This document shows positions 24,325 to 36,300 of a stretch of 64,000 nucleotides of DNA, one piece after another (position 1 is the stretch's first letter; the number at the start of each line of letters is the position of its first letter). Position numbers and translations under genes: made by a program. The notes below the pieces were generated by a model. That model searched no databases and had not been told where the DNA came from. It worked only from the letters and a program-made list of their open reading frames with translations. The DNA is taken from positions 1,892,001 to 1,956,000 of the forward strand of contig JABAKD010000011.1 in assembly GCA_012845835.1 (NCBI GenBank), in the 5' to 3' direction. The DNA comes from Undaria pinnatifida. Taxonomy: Eukaryota > Sar > Phaeophyceae > Laminariales > Alariaceae.

Positions 24325-27300
24325 CTAAGAAAGCAAAATAGCACGGAAAGTGAAAACCGCGGGGAAATCGCGAGGGGCGGCAGAAACGACGAGGGTCGTT
24401 GTGTCATTGATCGTGATGAATGATTTATATGTTTTTCTTCTCGAGGTAGTTGGCACTTCGTTGACAGATGGTGCGCGCGTATGAATGTATTTTATATTTC
24501 GGGGCTAGACGACATGCGCACCATTAACAAATAAAAACGACCCGGGACAATCGCAAGGGGCGGCAGAAACGAGGACGACGGGTGGTGTCGTTGTTCGTCG
24601 TGAACTATATATATAATGTTCTTCTCGTGATGCTTCGATAAGTAAGTAGTTTGTGCTTGGGTGGCATATAGTGCACACGGGTTTTTCGTTTCTGCGAGGG
24701 TTGGTCGGCATGCGCGCCTATAGTAAAGCAAATTAATGCGAGACAATCGCGGAGGGTGCAGAAACGAGGAGGGTTGTCGTGTCGTGGTTCACCATCAACG
24801 ATAATCTTTTAACCTGGTGTTTCTTCGATACCAAGTGCCAAGGTCGATACTTCGTTTTCATAAGGAGCGTACTGATGCGTTACATCTTTAGGGGCTGGTC
24901 GGCATGTGCACCTAACGAAGAAAAATTAAAAAGTGAAGTAGAAAAACGGGGGACAGACTCGAGGGGCGGTTGAAACGAAGAGGATCGCCCTGTCGTTGCT
25001 CGTTGTGAAATAGATTCTTAAACTAGGAGGACCGTATAGGTGCTCGTCCTTTGTTGGCATAATAATTTGCGCAAAACCTGAACTTCTCTGTCTGGCGTAT
25101 GCCACATTTTTCAAAATCGAACTGTTTTTCCAGATCTTCTCGGAAAGTACGAAATATACATCCATGGGCGACCGGTGGCCATGTGATGTGTGTCACTTGC
25201 CGGTGCATTTTGAGGTGCGAAATGCTGTTGCTGTTGTTGCTGCTGTGTGGGGTGCTTGGGTGAGAGTACCACAACACCTCGCGCTGCAGAAACAATTCCA
25301 GAAGCGCCGAACCCCGACCGCTGCACGCTAAAACGCAGCAGAGTACAGACAAACCCTCTCGCGGCCTGCATTTTGTGTTGGGCAGGCCGCACGCAGCAGC
25401 AACAGCAGCGGGCGGCAGCTTGTGTATGCACAATAGCTACTGCACGTAGTGCTGGTATACCCATACGATATAAATATGACATGTTTTTCATGCTGCCATA
25501 CCACACAGCATTGCCAGGCACAATCCCCGTTGTTTGAGCAACATGCAACCAGAAAAAGAAGCAACAACAGAAGCACGCCGCCACACCGTACCGCTGTGCT
25601 GCTGCTGTGCTGTTGTCATCGTGTTGTTCTCCTGTGCCTCACGTCTCAATGCTTTGCGTTCCAAACATGAAGGTACGAGGTATGTACCATGAATCATACA
25701 CAGGTACCTAGTACCTTAGGTATGTATGACGTATTATATATCCCCACCTAAAATCAAAATCCGCCAAAGTAGTAAACACTACCAGCCAGCTGATATCACC
25801 TCATTATCTTTCTAACCATCCATGCCGGAGCTCCAAATCACGCCCCCCCCCGCCTTTTTTTTTCTTTCCCTGTTCCCTCTTGTTCAAACAACCCACCTAA
25901 AATCGAAATCGGCCAGAGTAATAAACACTTCTACGCAATTGATATTACGCCATTATCTTTCTAGCCACCCATGACCTAGCTTTAATTAACCCCCCCCCCC
26001 AACACCCCCTCCTTCCTCACCACCCGCACGATCGCCTAGACCTAGCACCACACCTACAGCAAGCCCCAATATATAGGCGAGCGATACCTGTAAAAGACCC
26101 TTCCCCCTCCCCAAACCCCCCCGCCTTCCCCCCCCATCTCCCTTTTTTTTTTTCTTTCCCCCGCTCCCTCTTGCCAAACGCCTCACCTAACATCGAAATC
26201 ACCTCATTATCTTTCTAGAGCCATCCATGCCGCTGCTCCAAGTCTTCCCCCCCCTCCAACGCCCCCTCCTTCCCCACCACCCGCACCATCGCCTAGACCT
26301 AGCACCACGCGTGTAGCAAACCCCTACATCTATGCGACCTAAAGCTCTTAAAAACTCTTTTGCCTCCCCACCCCCTCGAACACTCCGCCCTCTCCTCACT
26401 GGTTGTACGACTTACAGGATGTACATAATAAACTGGTGCATTCCTTCAAAAACCGTCAGATATATCCCCTTAAAGGACTCATAGTTTCCACGAACAGATT
26501 GAGTTGCCCCGCCCATCCCCCCCCCCCCCCCCCCCCCCGCTCCCTCTTGTTCAACCCCCCCTCCCCGCTCCCTCTTGTTTAAACCCATGCCCCCACGTCC
26601 ATTAAAAACTCCGCCCTCCCCTCGCCGGTTATTCGACTCACAAGATTCACTTGATAAACTGATGCATTTCCTTCCACAGCTGTCAAATTTTGTCCCTCTC
26701 AGAAACGGGTTTTATAGTTTTCGCGCACAAACTGACTACCATCACCCTGTTGACCCTCACAGCTACACTGTAGTTCCAAGGGGAGTCGCCGACCTATATC
26801 CTTAATGAGGACACACAATCCGTAATACGCGCGATCGGAGTATCACACACAGCTTGCGAAGATGAGTTTCGACAAAATATTCGATCTCATAGCTGGAGTG
26901 TATTTTTATTTTTATAATACATAACTGACGTTTCGATAAACGGAAAAAAGAACCAAGTGGCCCGCGAGCAGTTGAAGTATTTGCAGTCCATGGGCCAAAA
27001 ATATCGAAAGGCCCAGAAAGGCCCAGCAACAAACAGGCTGTACAGCCCGACAGGCGCGTCTTTTTTAACGGCCTCAGTAACGACCATAGGGAAGAAGTTC
27101 GTGAGTATGTTCATGTTGTGTGTGCAAAAAGTCAGGGTCCAACTGGAAAAGAACGCGTGGACATTTGACGGGGAGCAAATACTTTTTTAGGGCTGCAAGC
27201 AGTACTTACTCATTCGGCTCACCGAATCACCTCATACCAGGTACGAGTATAGGATACCTGGTGGTGGATATTTGGCCGGGAGCAAAAACCATTGGGGGTG

Positions 27301-30300
27301 CAGTAGTACTAAAATTCTGCCCAGGTCATGTATGCCTGGTATGTATCATATGTGCGCCTTTTCCGTCCGTACCTTCAACACATAGTAGTGCCGGTCGCCC
27401 CGGTGGCGTATCAGGTTATCCCCGAGCCTGGTATAGGTCAGATTCGTGAGTTCGGATTACCCCGAGTGCATACTCGTATCAATTCGTTGGGACTTTTTCT
27501 TGTGCACAAATTGACTTGCGGAAAGCGCGAGAGCGTGAGGTAGCAACACTCGATGAAAAATCGACGAGCAGTGGGATTGCTAAACCCTATGCGCGATAAA
27601 AATTGAAGGCAATAACCGGGGGGCAGAAGGGATGACACCTGTGACGACGGCTTGTTCAGATGCTGGAAAGTGTGTGTGTGTGTGTTCTTCACATTAAACC
27701 GTTCTTCTACTCGTCGACATCCAGCACACCCAGTGTCCGTACTGATTCTTCACCCTAGAAAGATCAGCTCTGTGGTCACAAGCCACGACACAGAGATAAT
27801 GCATCGTAATGCATTCGACAACGCAATGTCATGCCCTAGTACTGGGTACGACAGGCACAACATACATACGTCAGCAACAGAAATACATTGGAAGAGAGAA
27901 ATACGAAATAAACAAAAACAAAAACAAAAACAAAAACAAAAAACAAAATAAGAAAACAAATAAAAACAAAGATAAAAATAAAACAAAAAATGAAACAAAC
28001 AAAATGAAGGGGAAATCGAAGAAACAACCCAACCGCAAAGAAGAGCCAAAGCTCGGAAAATAGTAAAAGAGTGTGAAAAAAAAACAAAAAAAAAAGTGCT
28101 GTTGTTATTGGTGGTGGTTGATCGTGGTTGTGGATGGATTAATGTACGATGTGTTTATTGTGTGTTGTGTTTGTTTTGTTCAAGCGAGCCTAATAAACCA
28201 CACTATAACTAATCTGCAAACCATCGCTGCTCTGCCAGCTTTATCGTCCTCATCGGAATCGGTGGATTTGCCTTGTTTTGGATAAACAAAGCGGTGACTG
28301 ACCTGTAGAAATGATTCTCTAGAGTACAGTCATACCACCCTTAAGAGCGCCCAGCTGCATTGTTTATATATGTATCCAAGGCATACATCACAGCTTTTTT
28401 CTGCGTAAAAACTACATAAATGCGATTTTTCGATTTTTCGATTTTTACGGTTAGTGCATTTTTCCTCTCAGGAACTGAACGTACGCTCCTCTGCACGTAC
28501 AGCAGTGGTACCGGCCATCTCATAAGAAACCGGGACACTGGCCCAGGGCATACTTCATATTCAAGAAAGGGTCTGTTCCACACTGTATTTAATATAAACG
28601 CTCCCGGGTTTCTCATTTTCTCGGAAATATCAGGGTGGGTTTCTTGCGAAGCTCTTTCTTATGAGAGGTCGGCAGTGCATACTTGTGTGTGTTGTCTTCA
28701 CATTAAACCGTTCTTTCTACCCAACGACATCAATACACCCAGTGTTCGTGCTGATTCTTCATCCTAGAGAGATGCTTGCAAACTTCTAGGGTCACAGACT
28801 GTGAGACAGAGCAAATCCGACAGTCGCAGTTCATCATGGTGAAGCAAGTGAAATGCTACCATACCGGGTACGAGGAGACCACGACGAAACAAGCCAGACT
28901 ATAAAAATAAGAAGAAAAAAAAGGAAGAAGAGAAACAAAAAAAAAGAGAGAAAAAAAAAAGAAAAAACAAAGAGAAAAAGGAAACTATAACAAGCAAAAA
29001 AAACGACAGGTGTCTTGAAGAATGCGATGCAAGAAAATCAAAAAGGAAAGGCTGCTTTTTATAGAAGAACAGCATACGTCGTGACATGCTGAAGAGGAAC
29101 AGAAACCTGTTGCACGGACAAAACAACACAAAGATCACTGCTGTTGCAAGGACTAAAACAACCGAAGCAGAGGAAGAAGATGCCGGCATAAGGCCGGCGG
29201 GGAGGTAAATAAGGAAGCAAACATAAAAGAACAAAAAAAAGAAAGAGAAGAAAGAAAGAACGACAACATGTGTCATTACTGTCGCTTTCACGCTCCCCCC
29301 ATTGAGCTCAACGAAAACAAACAAAGCAGAAAGTACCACTCGCTGTAGGGGGTTCAGGCTATACTAATACCTGATATTATAGTAGCAGCACACGCTCCAC
29401 TTAATAGTCAAACCGGTACCTTGCCACACAAACTACCATTTCGTTTCTGCATTCATTTACAGCTGTGTCAGTACGGCTGCTTCCCCCCCCCGGTCCCCCC
29501 AGTTTCCCTTGGTTGCTGCTCTTGGCGTCTTCTGCTGTGAGGCGTAGCCAGCTCTTCTCCGCCTCGCCCCTGTGTCATCTCGTCATGAACCGGTCCGCCG
29601 CGTCAACGACCCCCCGGTGCTGTAGTACCCACTACTGTTCTTGGCCGCCCTCGGCCATAGAACAGTTTCTACTCCGAACAGCAAAGGGGAACTATCCGTG
29701 GACCCCTCGACGGATTTGTATACCCTGATGTCGTCTGCTAGACACTGGGCCTAGTTCTTTTTTGGTCGGTCTCGTCCCGGGTTCACCCCACCAGCCATGT
29801 ACCCTACAAATAGGTATCACTTTGAGCAAGTAAGTCGTGGTTACAGGTCTCTACTCTTCTCCCTTCTCTCTTGCCTTGTATTCTTTACATTACACCGTCA
29901 TTTCTACGTACCGTAGTGGTCCCTCTATAGTGACGGTTTGTGCCAGCCCGGAATACCCTCACTATAGCGGAAACAGGCACTTCTCCGCATTTTGCCACTC
30001 TGGTTGTTCCCCCATTAGTGCCGAACGATTTCACAGGCACTATAGCGGGCCATCGGCACTACCCAGCCGGCACAATAGAGGGACCACTACTGTACTATAC
30101 ATAAACGCCGACATCCAGCACATCCAGTGTGTATGCTGATTCTCCATCCTCAAGAGATACAAGCTCTGTGGTCACACTCCGAGACAGACAAAAAACACAG
30201 ATACGATCATGTTGGCGGTTTGCCCTGAGCGCTCCTCGCCTTTTCTTGGATGTATTGCTTTGAGGTTTTCGTGCTAGCGTGCGACGTGGTTAACTTCTCG

Positions 30301-33300
30301 GTCCGAGACTTCCTCCCCTTGCTCACCGACCCCGACTCTCGTAGTACTGTACTAAGTGTTGCCGCTACTACTGTACCAACGAGTAATGCGTTGATGTGCC
30401 GATGGCGGATGGTTTTTCTTGTGCATGCAATGTTTGCTTCCTCTTCACTAAAATTAATGGTGGACTTTTTTATGCACCCCTTGACAGTAGCGTCGCACTA
30501 ACGGCCCCGAGCTGCATTCCTACGCCCTCAGCCATTTCGGACACGGGCGGAGCCGCTGGCGGGCATGAGCCAGCCGCGGCGAAGCCCATGCACATCGCAT
30601 CATAAATACAGCACGAGTACTGCTGTTGTACGGACACTTGGCAATATGTAATGCCAAACGTATTCACAACTAATACGAAAATTCGAACATGAGACCATAA
30701 AAAAGAAGAAAAGAAAAGGTATACACACCAGCACGTAAACAGTAAACCAAGCTATACTTTTGTCTTCCTGGTCGTTAGATTACTTGCTGTTCGTATTCTT
30801 TTCAGGAGAATATTAACGCCAGCAGCCGACAGCAGGCGTCGTACGCACGACGCAACTAGCCCGGACTTCGTCCGCGACAGCAGCGAATTTTGCGTTTACC
30901 GCTGCCGGTGCTGCTGGTGCTGGTGCTGTTAATGCTGCTGCATGTGACAAAACACAACCGCACCATTGTTTTCGATGGTCGTTAGGGTGCTTTCTGGTCT
31001 CGGTCTTTTCAGCGTATTTTTAGCGCCAGTGGTAGCTGGCAGAAGGCGACGTATGACACGCACACGGCATGGCTAGACCGGACGCCGTCAGAGCCGACAA
31101 CTGCGAGTTTTGCGATTGCTGGTGTAGCTGCTGCTGCTTGTGTGCGATTAATCAAGTCCATATATATTTGTCCTTGCTGGTCGTTTGGTTACTTGCTGGT
31201 CATCGAATTGTCGGCGGGCTTCTTGCGCCAGCAGATGACCGCAGGCGACGTACGCGCGGCACGACGAGCGCGGACCACATCGGCGCCGATAGCTGGGCTT
31301 GTTTTGTTTGCTGCTGCTCCTGCTGATTGCTGCTGCTGAATGTAATAAAACTCAAACATATATTTTTGTCTTTCCTGGTCGTTGGGGAACTTGTTGGTAG
31401 CCGTTTTTTCAGCGAACTTCAACGCCAGCAGCAGACAACAGGCGACGTGCGCACGGGACGACTAGCCCGGACTCCGCCAGTGCCGACAGCTACGACTTTT
31501 GCGCTTGCTGCTGCTGCTGATTCGCTGCTGTTGCGCTTTGCTGCTTCTGCTTCTTTTTATGTTGCGGCTGCTGCATGCTGCTGCTGCTGCCGCTTTGCTG
31601 CTGTGCTGCTGCATGCTGCCGCTACCACTGCTTCTGCATCTGCTTTTGCTGCTGGTGCTGGTGATGGTGATGCTGCTGCTACTGCTTTGCTGCGGCTGCT
31701 GTGCTGCCGCTGTGATTTGCTGCTTCTGCGGTTTCTTCCATTGCTATTGCTGCTGCTGTTACTCTGTTGCTCCGCTGCTGGTGGTTGTCGTTGCGGGAGA
31801 AAAAAAAAACGACTCCGAGCACCCATAAAACACAACCCAGGGGACATAGCGAAAAACATTCCAGAGGGACGTGATTTCGTGATTTATATACGAAAAAAAA
31901 AGGAATGTGAGTTCCCGGGGGTCGACCTGGCCGTCGCATCGATGCCGTCCTGCGTAGGTCCCACCAATCTCCGAGGTTGTGGATAAATGTTTCTTATTGC
32001 GCGACTGCTGTTGTCACCTTATTCTAAGATTAATTGCTGTTGTCGGCAGTGTCATTGTCCCGTGGCAAGTAATCACTGCCGATCGCCCATGTATCCTCTC
32101 AGAACACGGGGCAAGAGGGCCTCTTGCCACACGCATATATTATCGTTTATTGTAGCTCTCGTAGATCAACGCGCGGTCGATCCTACGCAAAACCTGGCAT
32201 GTCATCCACGCTACCAAGTTAAAAAAATAGCAGGTATCGATGAACAAGAACGAATTATATACATCAACTACTGCTGTGCAATGCCTTTGAATGGTAGAAA
32301 GCTTGAAAATCTGTCTCCCTTTTTAATGTTTGAAAGCTGTACTGGATTCTCAGCCGCCGAACAAGCCCTTTGGCCGCCGAACACGGTCCTTAGCCAGCGA
32401 ACACTGCGGTTAGCCGCCCAAGACGGCCTTTAGTCGCCAAACACGATCCTCCGCCGCTGAACACGATCCTTACCCACTGAACTCTGTCTTGGCATTGGCT
32501 GCCGAACACAGCCGTCAGGCACCAAACGCGGTCCGTAGCCGTCAAACACGATCCGTAGCCGCCCAACACATTTATGAGCCGCCGAACACGGTCCGTAGTC
32601 ACCATCGCCGCCGAATACAGCCTTTACTCGCCGAATCCGGTCCTTAGACGGCAAGCACAGTCCTTAACCGTCGAACACGCCCCTAAGCCACCGAACATGG
32701 CTTCTAGCCACCGAACACGATCCTTGGTCGCAAGCGCGGTCCTTAGCCGCCGAACACGGCCATTAGCCCCCGAACACGGTCGTTAGTCGCCAAACACGGT
32801 CTTTCGCCGCCGAACACGGTCCATAGCCGCCCAACACGTTTCTTAGCCCCCGAATATGGTCCGTAGCCAACATCGCCACTGAACACCATCCTTGTTGCCT
32901 AACACGGCATTAGCCTTCAAACATGATCCTTAGCCGCCCAATACGGTCCTTAGCCGTCGAACACGGCCCTTGGCCACCATCGTCAAACACCGCTCTTACT
33001 CGACGAATCGGGTCCTTAGCCGTCAAACACAGTCCTCAGCCGCCGAGTACGGCTCCAAGTCGCCGATTATGGCTCTTAGCCACCAAACACGGTCTTTAGT
33101 CGCCGAACATGGTTTTAGCCACCAAATGCGACCAATAGCCGCTGAATTCGGCCCTTCGCCGTCGAAGACGGCCCTAAGCCGTGGAGCACGGCCCCTAGCC
33201 TTCGAACACAGCCCTTAGCCGCCAGGCATGACCCTCAGTCTCTATACACGGTCCTTGCCCGCCGAATCCGGTCTTTAGTCATCAAACACGATCCTTAGCC

Positions 33301-36300
33301 GCCTAACACAGTCCTTAGCCGTTAAACACGACCTTGCCCGCCGGATCCAGTCCTTAGCCGCCAAACGAGGTTCTTACCCGCTGAATACAGCCCTTAATAA
33401 CGACCCTGCCTGTCCCCCCGCAGAGTCACATCATACCGACCAAGATAAAAAAACGGATACCGAACAAAATCAAACCGGACAAGTTCCCGACACTCACCGC
33501 GTACACAGCCCGTCGTGCCAGACCGGCCGCCTTCCCGGTGATCTTTAACATCCCGCCAAGCGTCGATACAGACCCGTCAAGCCCCCCCAGGTTCATCATC
33601 TCGCCGAGGTTCACAAATCTGACAAGAATGACAGCATGGCGGCGGTCAAACTAGCACAAGATTACAAGGTTCAAGGTAATCGGTTCACAACTATCGATTC
33701 AAGAAAATCGGTTCGAGATTTCTGACAGAGGATGGTCGGTTCAAGATTATTGATTCAAAACTGTCGGTTCTAGATGATCGGTTCAAGACTATGGGTTCAA
33801 GATTATCGGTTTGTCGTGAGCAGGTTTGGCGGTAGGAGGGAAGAAGGGGAGCTGGGTGACGAATACATGTCAAAACACCATGCGCATTGATTTGAGGCGC
33901 AGGGGTGGTACCGAACAGCAGCAGCAAATAGCCACCGTTATAGGACGAGCACACCTCAGCCCATCAGGGGGCGGGGTAACGCGGGACAAGAGGCCCACCT
34001 GAAGTCCAGCGGTCTTCGCCGCTCCTTGTCCGCCCAGATGTTGTACGCGATGTAGTCCGATTGTTGCATGGCCACCTGCAACAGTTTACGTCGGCAGGGC
34101 CAAAATGGGACATGCGAGGAAAACATGGCTGTGATGTTTATACTGCATCGACAGCAGCGACAACGCGTCGATAGTAGAACCAGCTCAACTGTTCCGACAT
34201 GAAGGTGAGAGTCCGCCGGCGAGGCGTCTGTTCGCGAGATACCAAGACGACGAGACGCTTTCCGTCCCTCTTGACCTCTGCGGGATTTCACAGTGAAAAC
34301 GTATCGAAAAAAATGACAATATCAGCACCTGCCAAACGAAGCAGCACGGGCCGTGATCGCATTGCAACGGAAGGAGATGTACAACACGCCCACAGAACAC
34401 GCGTACTGTTGTCGGTGCTACCTAGAGCGTCAACGACACTGCAATTGCCGCTTTTTAGGTCGCCATAACAGGGTCCACAAAGGGTTACAGCTGCTGTGCT
34501 TGCTGTGTTATCTCCGGCCTCCTGAGGTATGAACGCTTGCCAATGCACACTGAGGACACGGCGAGGACCGCAGCAGTACTACTACCAACTCGCTCGTGGG
34601 CGTAGGCCCATCCCACCAATAGCTCTGCTGCTGGGCCGTCTGAAAATCGAAGATCACCCACGCGAAAGTAGCACGAGGCAACAAAACCATAAAACAAAAC
34701 GCTGGCCAGAGCGTCAAGTTTCATGTTCGACCCCGTCCTCGGACTCTTGCCTGCGCATTGCAGGGCAGGTCCAATCCCTCGACAGCAGCAATGTCCCCCA
34801 GGCAGTACACCCCAGCAGCAACAGCACCACCACCACCACCAGAAGCAGCAGCAGTATCGGTAGCAGTAACTTCGGTTGTACCGCTTACGTCCGTGTTCGC
34901 TTCGACCACCTGTAGGCGTCGGTCTACCTTAATTCGCCCCTGAGGGTCCTTGGGGACATCCAGAGAAGCAACCACGCGGCTCGGCTGGCTCCCAGCCGTC
35001 CAGACGAGGAGGTCTGCCTTCACCTCTTCGTCGAACGTCCCGGCGTCCTGGTTAATTGTTAGGTGGATATATTGTGGTTAGGCGACAGGGAAGAAGCCGG
35101 CGTTAAGTTTGGCCGTAGCTCGCAGTCCGGGGTGAATCCCTGGTTCGTCGTTACGGGAAAGGTATGGAGCCGGTGCTGTTTTTCGCTGCTTCTCGCCGTC
35201 GAGGCCATCAGGGGTAAAGCAGCACAACTAACCCACCTGAAATGAATAAAACACTTGACGGCTACCGGGTATTCTAGAGGAGGGGTTTGAAGCCACGCTA
35301 TCTCTACCCGCGCCCCCCCTGCCCATGCGACCCCGAAGAAATATACATTTTCTCTCTACCCAGGTCTACTCGAAGTGTCAACGTTTTCTTCGAACCCCAC
35401 ATGTGTTCCATCTCCATGTTCGGCTTCTCACTCGTGAAAAGATCAGAAGCAAAAAAAAACAGAAAAAAAATACTAACAAGAAATGAACCAGATAACAAAC
35501 GAACAAACAAACGTGAAAAGAAAACAGTACGCAGGGGGCCCCCTTACCTTCCCCCCTCGTAGGACGACGACGCCTCCTTCCTTCACGCTATTCACCCTCG
35601 TCCTCGTCAGCACGCGAACGCCCGACTCCTTTAACCGCCTTAGGCCGGCCTCACGGCTACCGGGAGCCGCGGCAGAGAGGACCTTGCGCAGACAGAAATC
35701 GTGTTAAGGGCACGGGCGGGGGACGGCACAACGACACCGTACTGCCATTATTACGAGCGAACGGGGGCTTCTAAGCGGTACACGGGCACCGTGCTGCTGT
35801 TTTTGCGAGCGAATGAGAGCTTTTAACTTGGACGGCGTCAGAAAATAGGGACCCCTTTCGAGTTTTCTGAGGCGTTCGTCGACCACGAACGCACACAAGT
35901 TGACCACATGCACATACCCCGCTGTGCGAGTTCCTAGCGAGAGCTTCACATCACGTTGTCGGAGCTGAGCTAAGGTGTTTGCAACCCTCCTAGGTGGCGC
36001 ACAACACCCCCTCCCCGCCCCGACGAGACACGCCTCCTCACCTCAGAACCGGTCGCCAGCGTCACCTCCACTTTCCCCACTTTCCCCCCTCCCACAGTTC
36101 CGAGCTCGGTGGCAAGGTTGCATGCGAGCTCCACTCCGCCGTAGCTACCGCCGACCACCACCGCGCGCGCAACCGCGGCCTCGCTAGAGCGAGCCTGTCA
36201 AAATCACGCGCCAAGTCGGTAACAAACAAGCGTTTGACGCACGAAAAGTGACGCAAAGCGAGAACCGCGAGCGTTTTTGGGGGTACGAATGCGAACGTAA

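Larger units (their letters stand above)
24325..33497 (-). other. NDC1: Intron 9 of the NDC1-type gene, 9.2 kb
   Basis: GTGAGT donor at 33497 and CTTAG acceptor at 24325. It holds decoy acceptor copies, the duplicated poly-C block (25740-26925), a SINE (27388), GTTCTTCACATTAAACC repeats, a MITE (29910), the CTG-rich 200-bp tandem (30754-31790) and the 20-bp satellite (32340-33400). No separate gene is convincing inside it. Confidence 0.75.

Noticed and set aside
31327-31986. 219-codon open frame, plus strand
   Set aside because: Most of it is the CTG-rich tandem repeat read as Leu/Ala/Cys. All three frames are open there.
32340-33400. CRISPR-like array
   Set aside because: Units are contiguous 20-bp repeats without unique spacers, and the locus is eukaryotic.
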